From: Cyclina sinensis
Taxonomy: Eukaryota > Mollusca > Bivalvia > Venerida > Veneridae
Direction: 5' to 3'
Assembly (NCBI GenBank): GCA_012932295.1
Contig: JAAONU010000013.1
Coordinates: forward strand, 41,182,627 to 41,246,626
DNA: 64,000 bases
The notes under the pieces were generated by a model, which had not been told where the DNA came from, searched no databases, and saw only the letters and a list, made by a program, of their open reading frames with translations. This document shows, in pieces, positions 49,381 to 64,000 of this stretch (position 1 is its first letter; each line of letters begins with the position of its first letter). A program made the translations under genes and the position numbers.

Positions 49381-49698
49381 GTAAGTCGGATTCCATTCAG
49401 GACAGTTTTATCTCTACCGTTTAATCAACGAACGAGCGACAGTTCTGATAATATTTTAACCGTGCCGATTTGAAAAAAAGATTTGATACATATCATGTGT
49501 AATCTAACATCCGATTTTCTACATTGTCTTTCCGTAGATATTAGAACTGAATTAGATTTGATTTTTGTTAAGATCATTTTTTTCTTGAACAGAGTAAATT
49601 TGACTGCATGAGTTTCAACATCTGCTTGAATTCATCAATTTCTAGAAACTATACGGGAAATATTCTCACTGATTAAATTATGTTTTTCTTTTTTTCAG
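49381..49698 (+). other. Probable 5' UTR intron of the GATA gene
   Basis: A donor-like GTAAGT at 49381-49386 and an acceptor with a pyrimidine tract (tgtttttctttttttcag, AG at 49697-49698) bound a 318-bp segment. The acceptor is strong and the donor hexamer matches consensus, although the exon side is GGC instead of CAG. The downstream exon would hold the 5' UTR at 49699-49949 and the first coding segment. RNA evidence is lacking. Confidence 0.4.
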
Positions 49699-49949
49699 AT
49701 TGATTTCAACAGCATATTTGGATTAACACTTTTCCACTTATGGGACACTGAACTGTACAACTTATTTGGATTTTACAAGACCGACACACATAATTGTGCA
49801 AGCTTATAGTGTTTTGTTTTCTTTGAGTTTTGATTCCATATATTTGTATCTTCGATGATTGTATCTATACAGATAAGATTAAACCATTTTACTGATTGAA
49901 ATCTAACGGAGAAAGAAATAACTAAAGTGTATAACAGTTTGAAATAGCT

Positions 49950-50178
49950 ATGGATATAGCTACAGAACAACAACACGCGGCCTGGCTGCGCCCGGATACA
50001 AACAGGATGGGTAACGGGTACGAACCTCCCGTAGGCTTTCCCTCAGAAGACATTAGTGAAATGTTCTCCTTACAACACGGATTTGATGGCAATAGCTCAC
50101 ACATGAATCGCGCAGCGGCTGCTAACTATTATTCGCAGCACTCTGCTCGTGCTATGGCCGGCTACGGATCCACACACA
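49950..50178 (+). CDS. GATA2/3: GATA2/3 transcription factor, coding exon 1
   Basis: Encodes residues 1-76 plus the first base of codon 77. It starts MDIATEQQHAAW at the first in-frame ATG of this exon; an in-frame stop (tag) lies just upstream, at 49944-49946. Segments 'DISEMFSLQHGFDG' and 'YYSQHSARAMAGYGSTHS' resemble the N-terminal region of vertebrate GATA2/3, where a V/DxFF-type acidic-hydrophobic patch is followed by a Tyr/Ala/His-rich stretch. The exon ends at a consensus donor GTAAGT (50179-50184), phase 1. Joining to 53324 gives AGT (Ser) and an uninterrupted frame. The ORF reads on only four codons into the intron before a stop. The protein is a sequence-specific nuclear DNA-binding regulator; the family acts in haematopoietic, neural and mesendodermal fate choice. 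Confidence 0.9.
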
Positions 50179-50485
50179 GTAAGTATTACTAGGTGCATTT
50201 TTTATATCTTTCTTTAATGTTATTTTACAGACTTCAAATAAAAGATTGATTCCACAACGAAGGTTAAGTCACTTAATTTGAAGCAACCGTTTTATTTTTT
50301 TTTACCAACACAATATTCACTTGTAATTATTTGAAGTTATAAAAGATAATTTTATTACATTTTGTTATTTTAAAAAGGCAGTTGTTTCATTTCAAAGTTA
50401 TGTTTATATGATATCTATTTTGTAAGAATTTTATACGATCATCAAACTCAAGATTTACAGAAATGAAAAAAGGGATCTTGAAGTG

Positions 50486-50486
<1 letters not shown>

Positions 50487-50527
<41 letters not shown>

Positions 50528-50528
50528 T
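50487..50528. repeat. (AAT)n microsatellite in GATA intron 1
   Basis: About 13 perfect TAA/AAT units. Confidence 0.95.
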
Positions 50529-52152
50529 GATAGAAATAATAATTCATTGATATGAAAAATGTAGATAATTAATCAAGGACTCATCTATGAAAAGAAATAA
50601 TATTAATAATTTTACAAGTTATCATATTAAAGTGGGGATAACCATTTTACGTTCTTGATCATGGAAAATTAAAAGTGACAGTTTCAATTTCGGCTTCTGC
50701 TGAGTCTCAATACACTTTATCTAAATCAAAGACATATTTGTTCAAACAGAAGTATTCGAGATAAAAAGCGGAAGTGGCCCCCGATTGTTGGCCGCTTCAA
50801 CCCACTTACAGTATAAGCTTATTAAATTTCATTATTATATTATGAAGATTTTTCCCTAGTTTACCACTTATGTAAAATGATGACAATATTTGGCGGTCGA
50901 AAACATTAAGTGGCAAATAGGAGCCTGGCTGGCGCAACTTTAGTCTCGTATGCTCGACGTAATTGTTCAAAAACACTTAAATAGCTTAAATAAGATGGTA
51001 TGTGTATGTGTGTGTGTTTTAAAATAGCGACAGAGAACAATGTAAATAGAGTAAGACTTCAAAATTGCAGATGCATACACATTTTTTTTTCAAGTGAAAT
51101 GATACACCGTATTTGTTGTTGTTGTTGCTATCATTATTTTTTTTGCTAATATTTTATGTTACATGAAAATAAGTTTATATGGTTTATATATGTCCTCGTC
51201 TTACCTAAAGTAATGTAGGGATAGTTTGATTTTATGCATTGATGAAATGTGATTTGCGGAAATATCTTGGTAGTTAGACACTTTAGAGAATTTTCTATGC
51301 GAGCAAAATCGCCTAAAATGTGTTTCAAATTGTAGAAAACCGCAGTGCTTCGCCATTATATGGCTTTACAGTCGAGGAGTAAGCAATAACTCGGCATTGT
51401 TAGGGAACTGTAAAACTCTTTCTCTCTACAGAGTTGTTAAAATAATGTCTTCTTTTTACAACACATGCCGGAGAAAATTATCTTCACTGTCAGGTCTCGA
51501 TAAATTATTTTTTTTCCGTCGACATGCTTGATTTAACGCAGAAATTGGCTTGATGAGCTAGGCTATTATTTAAATAAATATCCCTCTTCTTCTTTCCACC
51601 GTTCCGTTTTGTGTCACTCGGAAAACATTAATTTGTAATTTACGATCTTACAATGGTTTTCTTTCAATAATTACATAGATTATATCCTCATGTTTAAGCC
51701 AAAAAAACCCAAAAAAACATAGTCATAATATTTTGCCGTGATTTTCATTTTTGGAACATTTCTTTTTGTATTTATTTGAAATCGTGGTGAAGAAACAACG
51801 CGTGTTTGAAAATATTTACATTAAGGCGGGCAAGTGGTTTTTCTCAACTATTCTTCCATAACTAAATTACAGTCTTTACCGCACCTTGGAGCATTTAACA
51901 TTTTCCTGAGAATTTTGAGAGCTTTGTGAAGTTAAACTCTTATATACACAGACGCGCTAATGTCTGTTACATACCTAAAACACATTTTTCTTACGGTCTT
52001 CACACAAAAAGTGAAAGTTTCCAACGATTTCGTTTTCTTCAACCTCACCGCCTATTTAAACAGATACATTCTAAAACCCCTGGTTCCAATTAGACCTCAA
52101 TTAATCCAATAGAGCCACAATTTGCCTCAATTTGGAGCAAAGTACACTACAC

Positions 52153-52211
52153 GGATAATTTGAAATAATTTTCTGGAACATTTATCTGGATAAGTTTTAT
52201 CTTGCTTATCC
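52153..52211. promoter_or_regulatory. Intronic GATA-site cluster with inverted pair
   Basis: Five GATAA cores lie within 59 bp: GGATAA 52153-52158, TTATCT 52182-52187, GGATAA 52188-52193, TTATCT 52197-52202 and TTATCC 52206-52211. The second and third form an inverted pair, TTATCTGGATAA. In GATA1/2/3 proteins the N-finger stabilises binding at double or palindromic sites. Position within the GATA2/3 gene suggests autoregulation, which is inference. Confidence 0.4.
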
Positions 52212-53323
52212 CAGTCTTGTAGACTTGTAAGCTAGCGCATGTTTGGTTTTTGTGAAAATTCTAAACCATGTGTAGCGAAAGTTTTCAGAAATCGGAACAA
52301 GATGAAATGAAATAGAAATAAAATTATGACAAATTAATAAAAATGAAGTTATCCTATGCAGGGAACAAAAAGAATGGCGACCATTTTTAAAACTTTCATT
52401 TAGTTGTCAAATACATATTTGTGTGTAAATGCAATAATTTTTTTTAATATATTTCTTTCTTCGGTAAAATGGAGTACATTGTCGGTGCAAGAGTGTCAAC
52501 GATATTCAAGACCCCCCAGCACACATACACACACACACACCCCGCGTACACACAACAACGCTCTTACGTAGCTAATCACCAATTATATAGATATATATAG
52601 AAGATTGTAACTTTATATCGACGCTTAAATTTCTTTATTTTCCAGTATGTAGTACAAGTATAAGGCCATACACTAATTGCATTCATTAAATTTAGTATTT
52701 TTCAGTGTAGTTGTACCGATTTCAACGGCAGAATAGTACCAAAATAGCACAAAACAAAAGCTACCGTTGCCTAAATATTAACTTCATGCACAACCTATTT
52801 CAAAGTAATTCGGTTAGATTTTTTTTTCGAAAGTGGTTTAAAAAAAGGGAAATTCAAAAATTGTAAAAATAATATTTTATTAATACTTATGAATTACCTG
52901 CATGCAGAAAATTAAGATAGCATGCTATCAAATCAATATTTCTGTTTTCTTGTGAACAGTTTACATTTAATATACATTAATATAAATGTAAAGGATAGTT
53001 TGCAAATTGAATGTGTTAGTTTGTAATTAGTTTGATCGATCAGTTCACACGTGTTGTGTAAGAATCGACACGGGTAGGACAGATAGTCGTGCAAATATTT
53101 ACATTTTTATGTACTTTAGTTGTAGCGAATGTTGCCGCTGATTTAAAAGGCATATTTTTTTGTATGATATCAATTAGGTAACAAACACATCAATGTAATT
53201 TCCCGAGTAACAGGGTGTTACGTTGATTTCTTACAGTGTAGGAAACAGAGACAACAGTATTTTCTATTAAATGATCTGCGTTTTCGTCATATTGTAATTG
53301 TGGTCTTTATTCTTCTTTTCTAG

Positions 53324-53815
53324 GTAGCAGCAACATTTACAGGCCAAACTTCCCACATCCACTGAACCCATGGGCAGCCATAGAGAGCAAAATGCCCGCA
53401 CATACAGGATGGGGACTCTACAACAACAAATCCCTTAGCCACAGTGGTACCACGCCCCTCTCAGTACACCCAGCGACTAGCATAGCCACGTCTAGCTCAT
53501 TTAACTTCCCGCCAACACCTCCGAAAGATGGCACCCCGGACAATGTTAATAATAATAATAACACATCAAATTCAGCGGCTAGTTCGGACTATAGTTCAGA
53601 AAAATCCGTGTCAAAACAGGAGGACTCTGATGCCGCTGGCCTGTCCCCATTTATGCCACCCAGCACAGGTCACACGGCTCACCCTGTGCCCACGTACCCC
53701 TCGTATGTTGGGGCAGATTACGGCAGTGGATTAGGGTTTCATCATCCAAGCATGTTCAAAACCTCACCTAGCAGCTTGTCGTCAAGACCAAGACAGAAAT
53801 CCCGGTCAAGCGCAG
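53324..53815 (+). CDS. GATA2/3: GATA2/3 transcription factor, coding exon 2
   Basis: 492 nt encoding residues 77-240 plus the first base of codon 241, with phase 1 at both ends (acceptor ttttctag, donor GTAATT). Recognisable motifs: 'YRPNFPHPLNPWA' (about residues 82-94), a counterpart of the vertebrate GATA2/3 'RPHLLHSPGLPWL' region; 'FNFPPTPPKD' (136-145), the hallmark GATA2/3 FPPTPPKD motif; 'TYPSYVGADYGSGL' (200-213), matching TYPPYVPEYSSGL; and a basic RPRQKSRS stretch next to the finger. A short Asn run (NNNNN) is encoded by an AAT repeat. These motifs place the gene in the GATA1/2/3 class and not GATA4/5/6. The region is Ser/Pro-rich, typical of a transactivation domain. Confidence 0.95.
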
Positions 53816-56523
53816 GTAATTAACTTTTCTCATTTTCATTTCAGCACTATTTAATTAACTCGTCATGGAGACTTCATTTCTGACAATCCAATAATGACCA
53901 ATCAGCGTCCACATTTCAAGATAAGATTGAAATGACGTAAATATAATTAACATGGCGAACTTTTACAAGTCATATTGTTAGTGAGCATCATTTTGAAATC
54001 TTCCAGATTCCCTACAGTTTTCTGTTTGTTATATTTTTTTGCTTCTAAAAGGTTTCCATTTCAGTCTTGTGTCAGTTGACGTATATTTACAACGATGTTG
54101 TCCGGGTTTACAATTTACTTCAGCTCTTCATGTTAAAGTTATTAAAGTACCCTTCAGTGTGTATGACTTAAATACTCTTGAAGTATTTTCCTTGATATCA
54201 AGTGGAAAGGCTAGCATCTTCCGTGACATCTTTACAATAAAAATATTAAGCTCTTGAAGTGACATTGCTACGGCTTTTAAGTGCACGTTGTCAAACAGCT
54301 GTGCGTACATGTATGTCCAATTAAGCTGGTATCCGGATAGACAAGTGCCCGGATAGATCACACATGAGGGTTACTTGATTCATGTAAACAATCTAATACT
54401 TTTTATTTTTGGATTGCAACTGTGTGAAAAAATGAAATGATACCGAAACGGCAGTTTTTGAACCGATTAAATATTTTCGGTGTAATATTTTCATTGTAAC
54501 CAAAGTCTATTATACCCTTAGTGCCACTTTAAACTGGCACTTGGAGGATTAAGGGGTGAAGTCAATGGCTGTTCAGCGTATAGAGACATATCGTCGGCCC
54601 TATGTAATTATTGCATTAAGCATTGGAAAAATATTTTCCTTTGGAATTATACAGGATATTTTTGCAAATAAATTCGTCGGAATGACTGGGAGTTTTACTG
54701 GTTTGCTCTCTTGATGCAAAGAGAAACAGATGAAATATTTTCTCTTCTTTTTGTAAATAAAACATCAAGAAATGTTGAAAATAAATGCAAATATATATTT
54801 AAAACAGTACAATCATACCATCCGACTGTTGAGCCTTATTTTCATAAATTTATATATATATTATATTTAATAATTATACTTTAAATAATGTTTTTTCTTC
54901 GTTTTTTTTCGGTCATATCTTCTTATTTGTGTGATTGTTGAGCCTTATTTATATCAACATATATACAAATCTTTAAATAATTTCTTTCAGTGACTTTTTT
55001 CTTAAAAGATATAATACAACTCACCATTTATTTTCCTATTAAAAACAACAACAACAACAAAAATATCTTCGATGTAGAAACATATAAATATGACATTTTT
55101 ATATTCACATATAATCAAAACATGTCACAGATGGTCGCTGATAAAAAATAGATAAAAACTTTTGTGTTCTTATTAGAAAACCTTAATTGAGCGCTGTCTT
55201 CATTAGATGCATTTTCTCTAGTTTTTCAATAAACAACCATTACAGTTTTGCATCTGATTTCACGGGTACTCATTTTTCATCCATAGAAAACCCAGCGACA
55301 GATGCCCTAGGTCCCCATTCATACCCAGAAATACTCGACCATGTTAACATTGGAGCTCTAAATGAACACAACATAGACTTAATTTGAAATTAAAGCCGGG
55401 TTCTTTTTAATTATCGACGTGCTCTAAACCGAGGGAGAAAAACAGTTCAATACGTCGATAGGACAGGAAAATTTGTTAAGAACAATAAACACAATTTTCA
55501 TGCCTTACAACATCTTGATTCTGGTTTCTTTTATGATTTCGAAGCTCTCTTAATTGGTATTTCCAATTATGTACAAATTCATGTTGTTGTGAGACATCTT
55601 TTATCACGATGTACTATTTTTGTGATGATAATGATGATAGTGGAAATTATGACAGATTTTGGCAGTTTAAAACAAGAAAGGTTAATTCTAAGTTATTCAA
55701 CACAGAGCGATGATATTTGACAGTATTTGTTAAGGATTCATAAAACATGGAAGGATGTTGGCCTGTAAAAAGAAAGTACGCCAACCTGTTTGCTGATTCT
55801 GGTCGCGATTACTAGTGACATCGGTGTATACTTATGTTTCTTATTTACACGATCGTATTGACACCAAGTTCAGATACTTATACCCAATTAGTAGCAATTA
55901 TCTACAAGAGGATGGGATAGACCACATGTTTACACCCCAGGGTGTCGATTTGCCCGCGCCAAGGGTATTAAGACTTATAATCCGCCATTGTAAACAAACG
56001 TTAAAAAGTTGAGGACACCCGTGGCTGCGTCTCCGGACCTATGCCGAAAGGTTTTCAGTTTGACTTTCTTAGCTGAAGCAAAATAATAGGCTTAATTCCA
56101 AAGGGAGCCCTTTTTAGTATGTTGTATCTACGTTTGGTTGTAGCGGTGTTAAGAAAAAAAATCTGTGAATTATTATCCGTTTAAGATTTAGAGGTTGTAG
56201 TACATTGTTAAGACGCTCTCAAACAGTTGTCAATACCTGTTCTTGTAGAAAATAAATCTATTTCAGAATGAAGAGAAAAGCTAAGAAATTGCACCTTTTA
56301 ATCGTTACAGCCACTTTGTCAATACTCGAAAACCAATTAAATTTTGACATTTTGTCTGTTTCTAATTAGCCGAAATGCAGTAAATTGGGTGTAAGTGGAA
56401 AATCTTCACTTTCGCTACGTAGGAACGGATTTTATGCGATGCATGTAGAAAACAGGTTTCCACGATTAAACAAGAAACAGGAGCCTGGTAATTTCTTTTA
56501 TTATCAGGCGTCAGAAAATTGCT

Positions 56524-57018
56524 TCAACACAGGGAATTACATCTTGTTTTTGTTCTTATTTTCTTTTTCTTTTTTTCGTTGAAAACTATTGAAAAAAAAA
56601 ATAGAAAATTCAAACAAATTTGCAAACACCTTTTTTCTGATGCTTCTAAACTTATGAATGTAGACAAATGAATTTGCCGATAAGAATGTATTGCAGCGCG
56701 CTTCACTGGTGCTGCTTTTCGCCTTTTAAGACCTATTGTTTTACTGTAAACTTTGAAATTTTGATATTCTGTTAGTCCTGAGACAAAGTTCCATTTTATA
56801 ACCCAGTGTATAATGTATTTGGAAGATTTAAAACTATGTAAAAAATCACCAAAGAATAATTTGTATGGCAGATAATAAAAAAAATATAGGATGTCATTAA
56901 TCTTTGACCTTTGTAATTTTAATCTCCCTTTTTTCAGTTTTCTTTTATTATACAAAGCGTATAAAAGTTTAAGACTACTAAAAATGTGGAACAATGTCAT
57001 ATATCTAGAGGTGTCCAT
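56524..57018 (-). CDS. Unexplained 164-codon antisense ORF in intron
   Basis: The longest non-repeat open frame of the window, ATG to stop, antisense within GATA2/3 intron 2. The product is Lys/Phe/Tyr/Leu-rich, as AT-rich DNA tends to give, and ends in a basic KKKKK-containing tail. I recognise no domain, signal sequence or partner exon. It may be chance, or a relic of an old mobile element. No promoter is evident. Confidence 0.12.
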   Translation of the reverse strand: MDTSRYMTLFHIFSSLKLLYALYNKRKLKKGRLKLQRSKINDILYFFYYLPYKLFFGDFLHSFKSSKYIIHWVIKWNFVSGLTEYQNFKVYSKTIGLKRRKAAPVKRAAIHSYRQIHLSTFISLEASEKRCLQICLNFLFFFSIVFNEKKKKKIRTKTRCNSLC

Positions 57019-57341
57019 AACGCGTTCAATTTTTGAATGAAAATGTTATCGGAATGTTATCTGAAAGATAATCTCAAATCACAAATAGTAAATTGCGAGA
57101 TAAAATTGTAACAATCTGTTTATAATGTCAGAGTTAAATTATTACATAAGTTATTTCTTTATATTGATAATCATAAAAACAATATTTTCCCGTGTTTTTT
57201 TATTCCATCTAAGTAACAATAATGACAAATCTATGCGTGGGAGAGATTGATTTTTTTATTAATTTCATCATTTTTAACTCGAGTAGTTGCATTTACAGTC
57301 AAAGACGGCCTTGTTCTTACATTCAAAACTTGTTATTGTAG

Positions 57342-57401
57342 GGTTCTCAGCTGTGATGTTTCAGCGGTATGAGGGGGATCACATAGGAAACCAGTCTGCA
57401 G
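57342..57401 (+). CDS. GATA2/3: Candidate 60-nt cassette exon of GATA2/3
   Basis: A segment bounded by 'tgttattgtag' (AG at 57340-57341) and 'GCAG/GTCAGC' (GT at 57402). It is exactly 60 nt. Joined in phase 1 to the preceding coding exon and to the next exon at 58789, it stays open and adds 20 residues (starting GFSAVMFQRY, ending GNQSA) before EGRECVNC. An alternative acceptor after ctcag (57350) keeps the same frame. The donor is weaker than consensus (GTCAGC). Vertebrate GATA2/3 join directly to the EGRECVNC exon, as the other exons here do, so this would be an optional, lineage-specific insertion. Chance is possible. Confidence 0.3.
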
Positions 57402-58703
57402 GTCAGCAAAACCCCATTGACCGCAATTTGTAACCCCCGTAGCACTTTTTTTCGATCGTGTGCTTTTTTTAAATTTTAAAGTCTTTCAATTCTCACAATA
57501 ATACTTCTACGTGTTTACATTTTTGTAGTGTTTTGCACATCACTTAGGGGAAAGGATATTTTTTTGGGAAACAGGTGTTTTTATATATAATTTGACTTAT
57601 TTTTCAGTGTTTCGTACAATGTCGGTGAAGGCGCAACTTTTCTTACATATGACCAAAGCCCTGGTTTAAGGGTAGACCAGTATAAATTAATAACACATTT
57701 TTTTTTATCAAATATGTTTAACGATTTAGAATAAGCGGTGACGTCAGAGCACTGAAAACCTCCTTTATATGTAACACAGGAACCAAAAGAAAAATACAAC
57801 TTAAAGGTTGCCGTCATTGATTTCACAAGGTGTTTCCTATTCTGCACTAAGACATGACATGCATATACAGCCTCCTTCAGTAGACCCCTTAATTTTTACA
57901 AACGTTTAAAGTTTTAGCATTTTCCTCTTATCATAATGTAACACACAAAGCATTAGAAGAAATGCGATAGGCAAGTACGACTGCTGCGGGTTACAGTAAC
58001 GTTATCTGAAAACTCAATTAAACCTTTCAGTTATTCATTACCACTGCTTACAATATGTTTACTATATTATCTATGTTTACATACAGGGCACTTAGATTAA
58101 AGACAACATAATCAAACAGCTTCTGAAAAAAACTCACACATAGTTGCGGAGTTTGACACAGAGCCAAGCAAGCAACATTGAAAGAAAAACGGCTTCACTC
58201 TGCGAATTGTTATGGACTTTTATTGACAATGAGAGTAAAATAATAATTCAGACCATGCATGCCTCAAAATGTACTTTCTTATTGTGTTCGCCATTCTGCA
58301 CTTTATTCACAGCTACTTCTGAAAGTGTAGATAAATATGTGAAAATGTACTTTAGTCTTCTGAAAGCAAACACACACAAAAACAAAACACAGATTTAAGG
58401 ACAGGTTGTCTCGTAAATTATTCCATTTTATCTAAAACTTAAAACACTTACTCATTGCTTTATTATTGTATGTGTTGGTTTGCTAAATAATCCGTTGACA
58501 TGGCATTTTACTTTTTTATTGTAAATGGCGGTGTTGTGGAGAAGGGAGGTATCATTTCAATATTACTCAAGGAGAAGGGAGCTAACTTTTCAGCATTTTT
58601 TTGTATTATCTGGATACCAAAACAAACCTATTAATGAATTTAGTCTTATCAAACCATAGAAAATCTATTCAGCAGTCTGCATATTTTCTTCATTATCTTT
58701 TGA

Positions 58704-64000
<5,297 letters not shown>

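Larger units (their letters stand above)
50179..53323 (+). other. GATA2/3: GATA2/3 intron 1
   Basis: A 3145-bp GT-AG intron, phase 1 (GTAAGT donor; acceptor tcttcttttctag). It holds an (AAT)n microsatellite at 50487-50528, a TG run near 51005 and an AC-rich run at 52530-52555. Otherwise it is AT-rich apart from the GATA-site cluster at 52153-52211. Confidence 0.85.

Overview
The window is AT-rich, intron-bearing animal DNA that looks like a lophotrochozoan, most likely a bivalve mollusc. Three things suggest this: a GATA2/3-class transcription factor split by long introns, several tRNA-derived SINEs and a decayed non-LTR retrotransposon, and many short elements made of terminal inverted repeats around a tandem core. 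The species assignment is inference. Only one protein-coding gene is well supported.

That gene lies on the + strand in the last 15 kb. Coding exons at 49950-50178, 53324-53815 and 58789-58934 join in frame (867 nt, 289 codons) and encode the N-terminal region, the conserved PPTPPKD and TYPSYV motifs, a basic stretch and the complete N-terminal GATA zinc finger. The reading frame stops at a phase-0 donor after KRRL. I found no C-terminal finger in the remaining 5 kb, so it must lie beyond base 64000. A promoter-like block with CCAAT and GC boxes (48780-49005) and a probable 5' UTR intron (49381-49698) lie upstream. Clusters of GATA sites occur about 4.5 kb upstream (45416-45491) and in intron 1 (52153-52211), which suggests autoregulation. 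A symmetric 60-nt open segment in the last visible coding intron (57342-57401) could be a cassette exon that inserts 20 residues just before the N-finger.

The first 49 kb appear to be intergenic. In order they hold a 12-unit 61/62-bp satellite (1036-1771), two families of tRNA-derived SINEs, two LINE 3' ends with TTCTG-type tails, a 700-bp inverted-repeat element with nine 69-bp units (25424-26123), and a complex block at 30430-35220. That block has palindromic GCTAGC arrays, two ~690-bp elements with terminal inverted repeats and ~150-bp tandem cores, and a direct duplication. A decayed LINE with endonuclease and reverse transcriptase motifs (36120-38400) follows, then a probable small inverted-repeat element and microsatellites.

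No tRNA, rRNA or CRISPR feature is supported. Most short ORFs outside the GATA gene look like chance. Two longer unexplained ORFs are recorded at low confidence.
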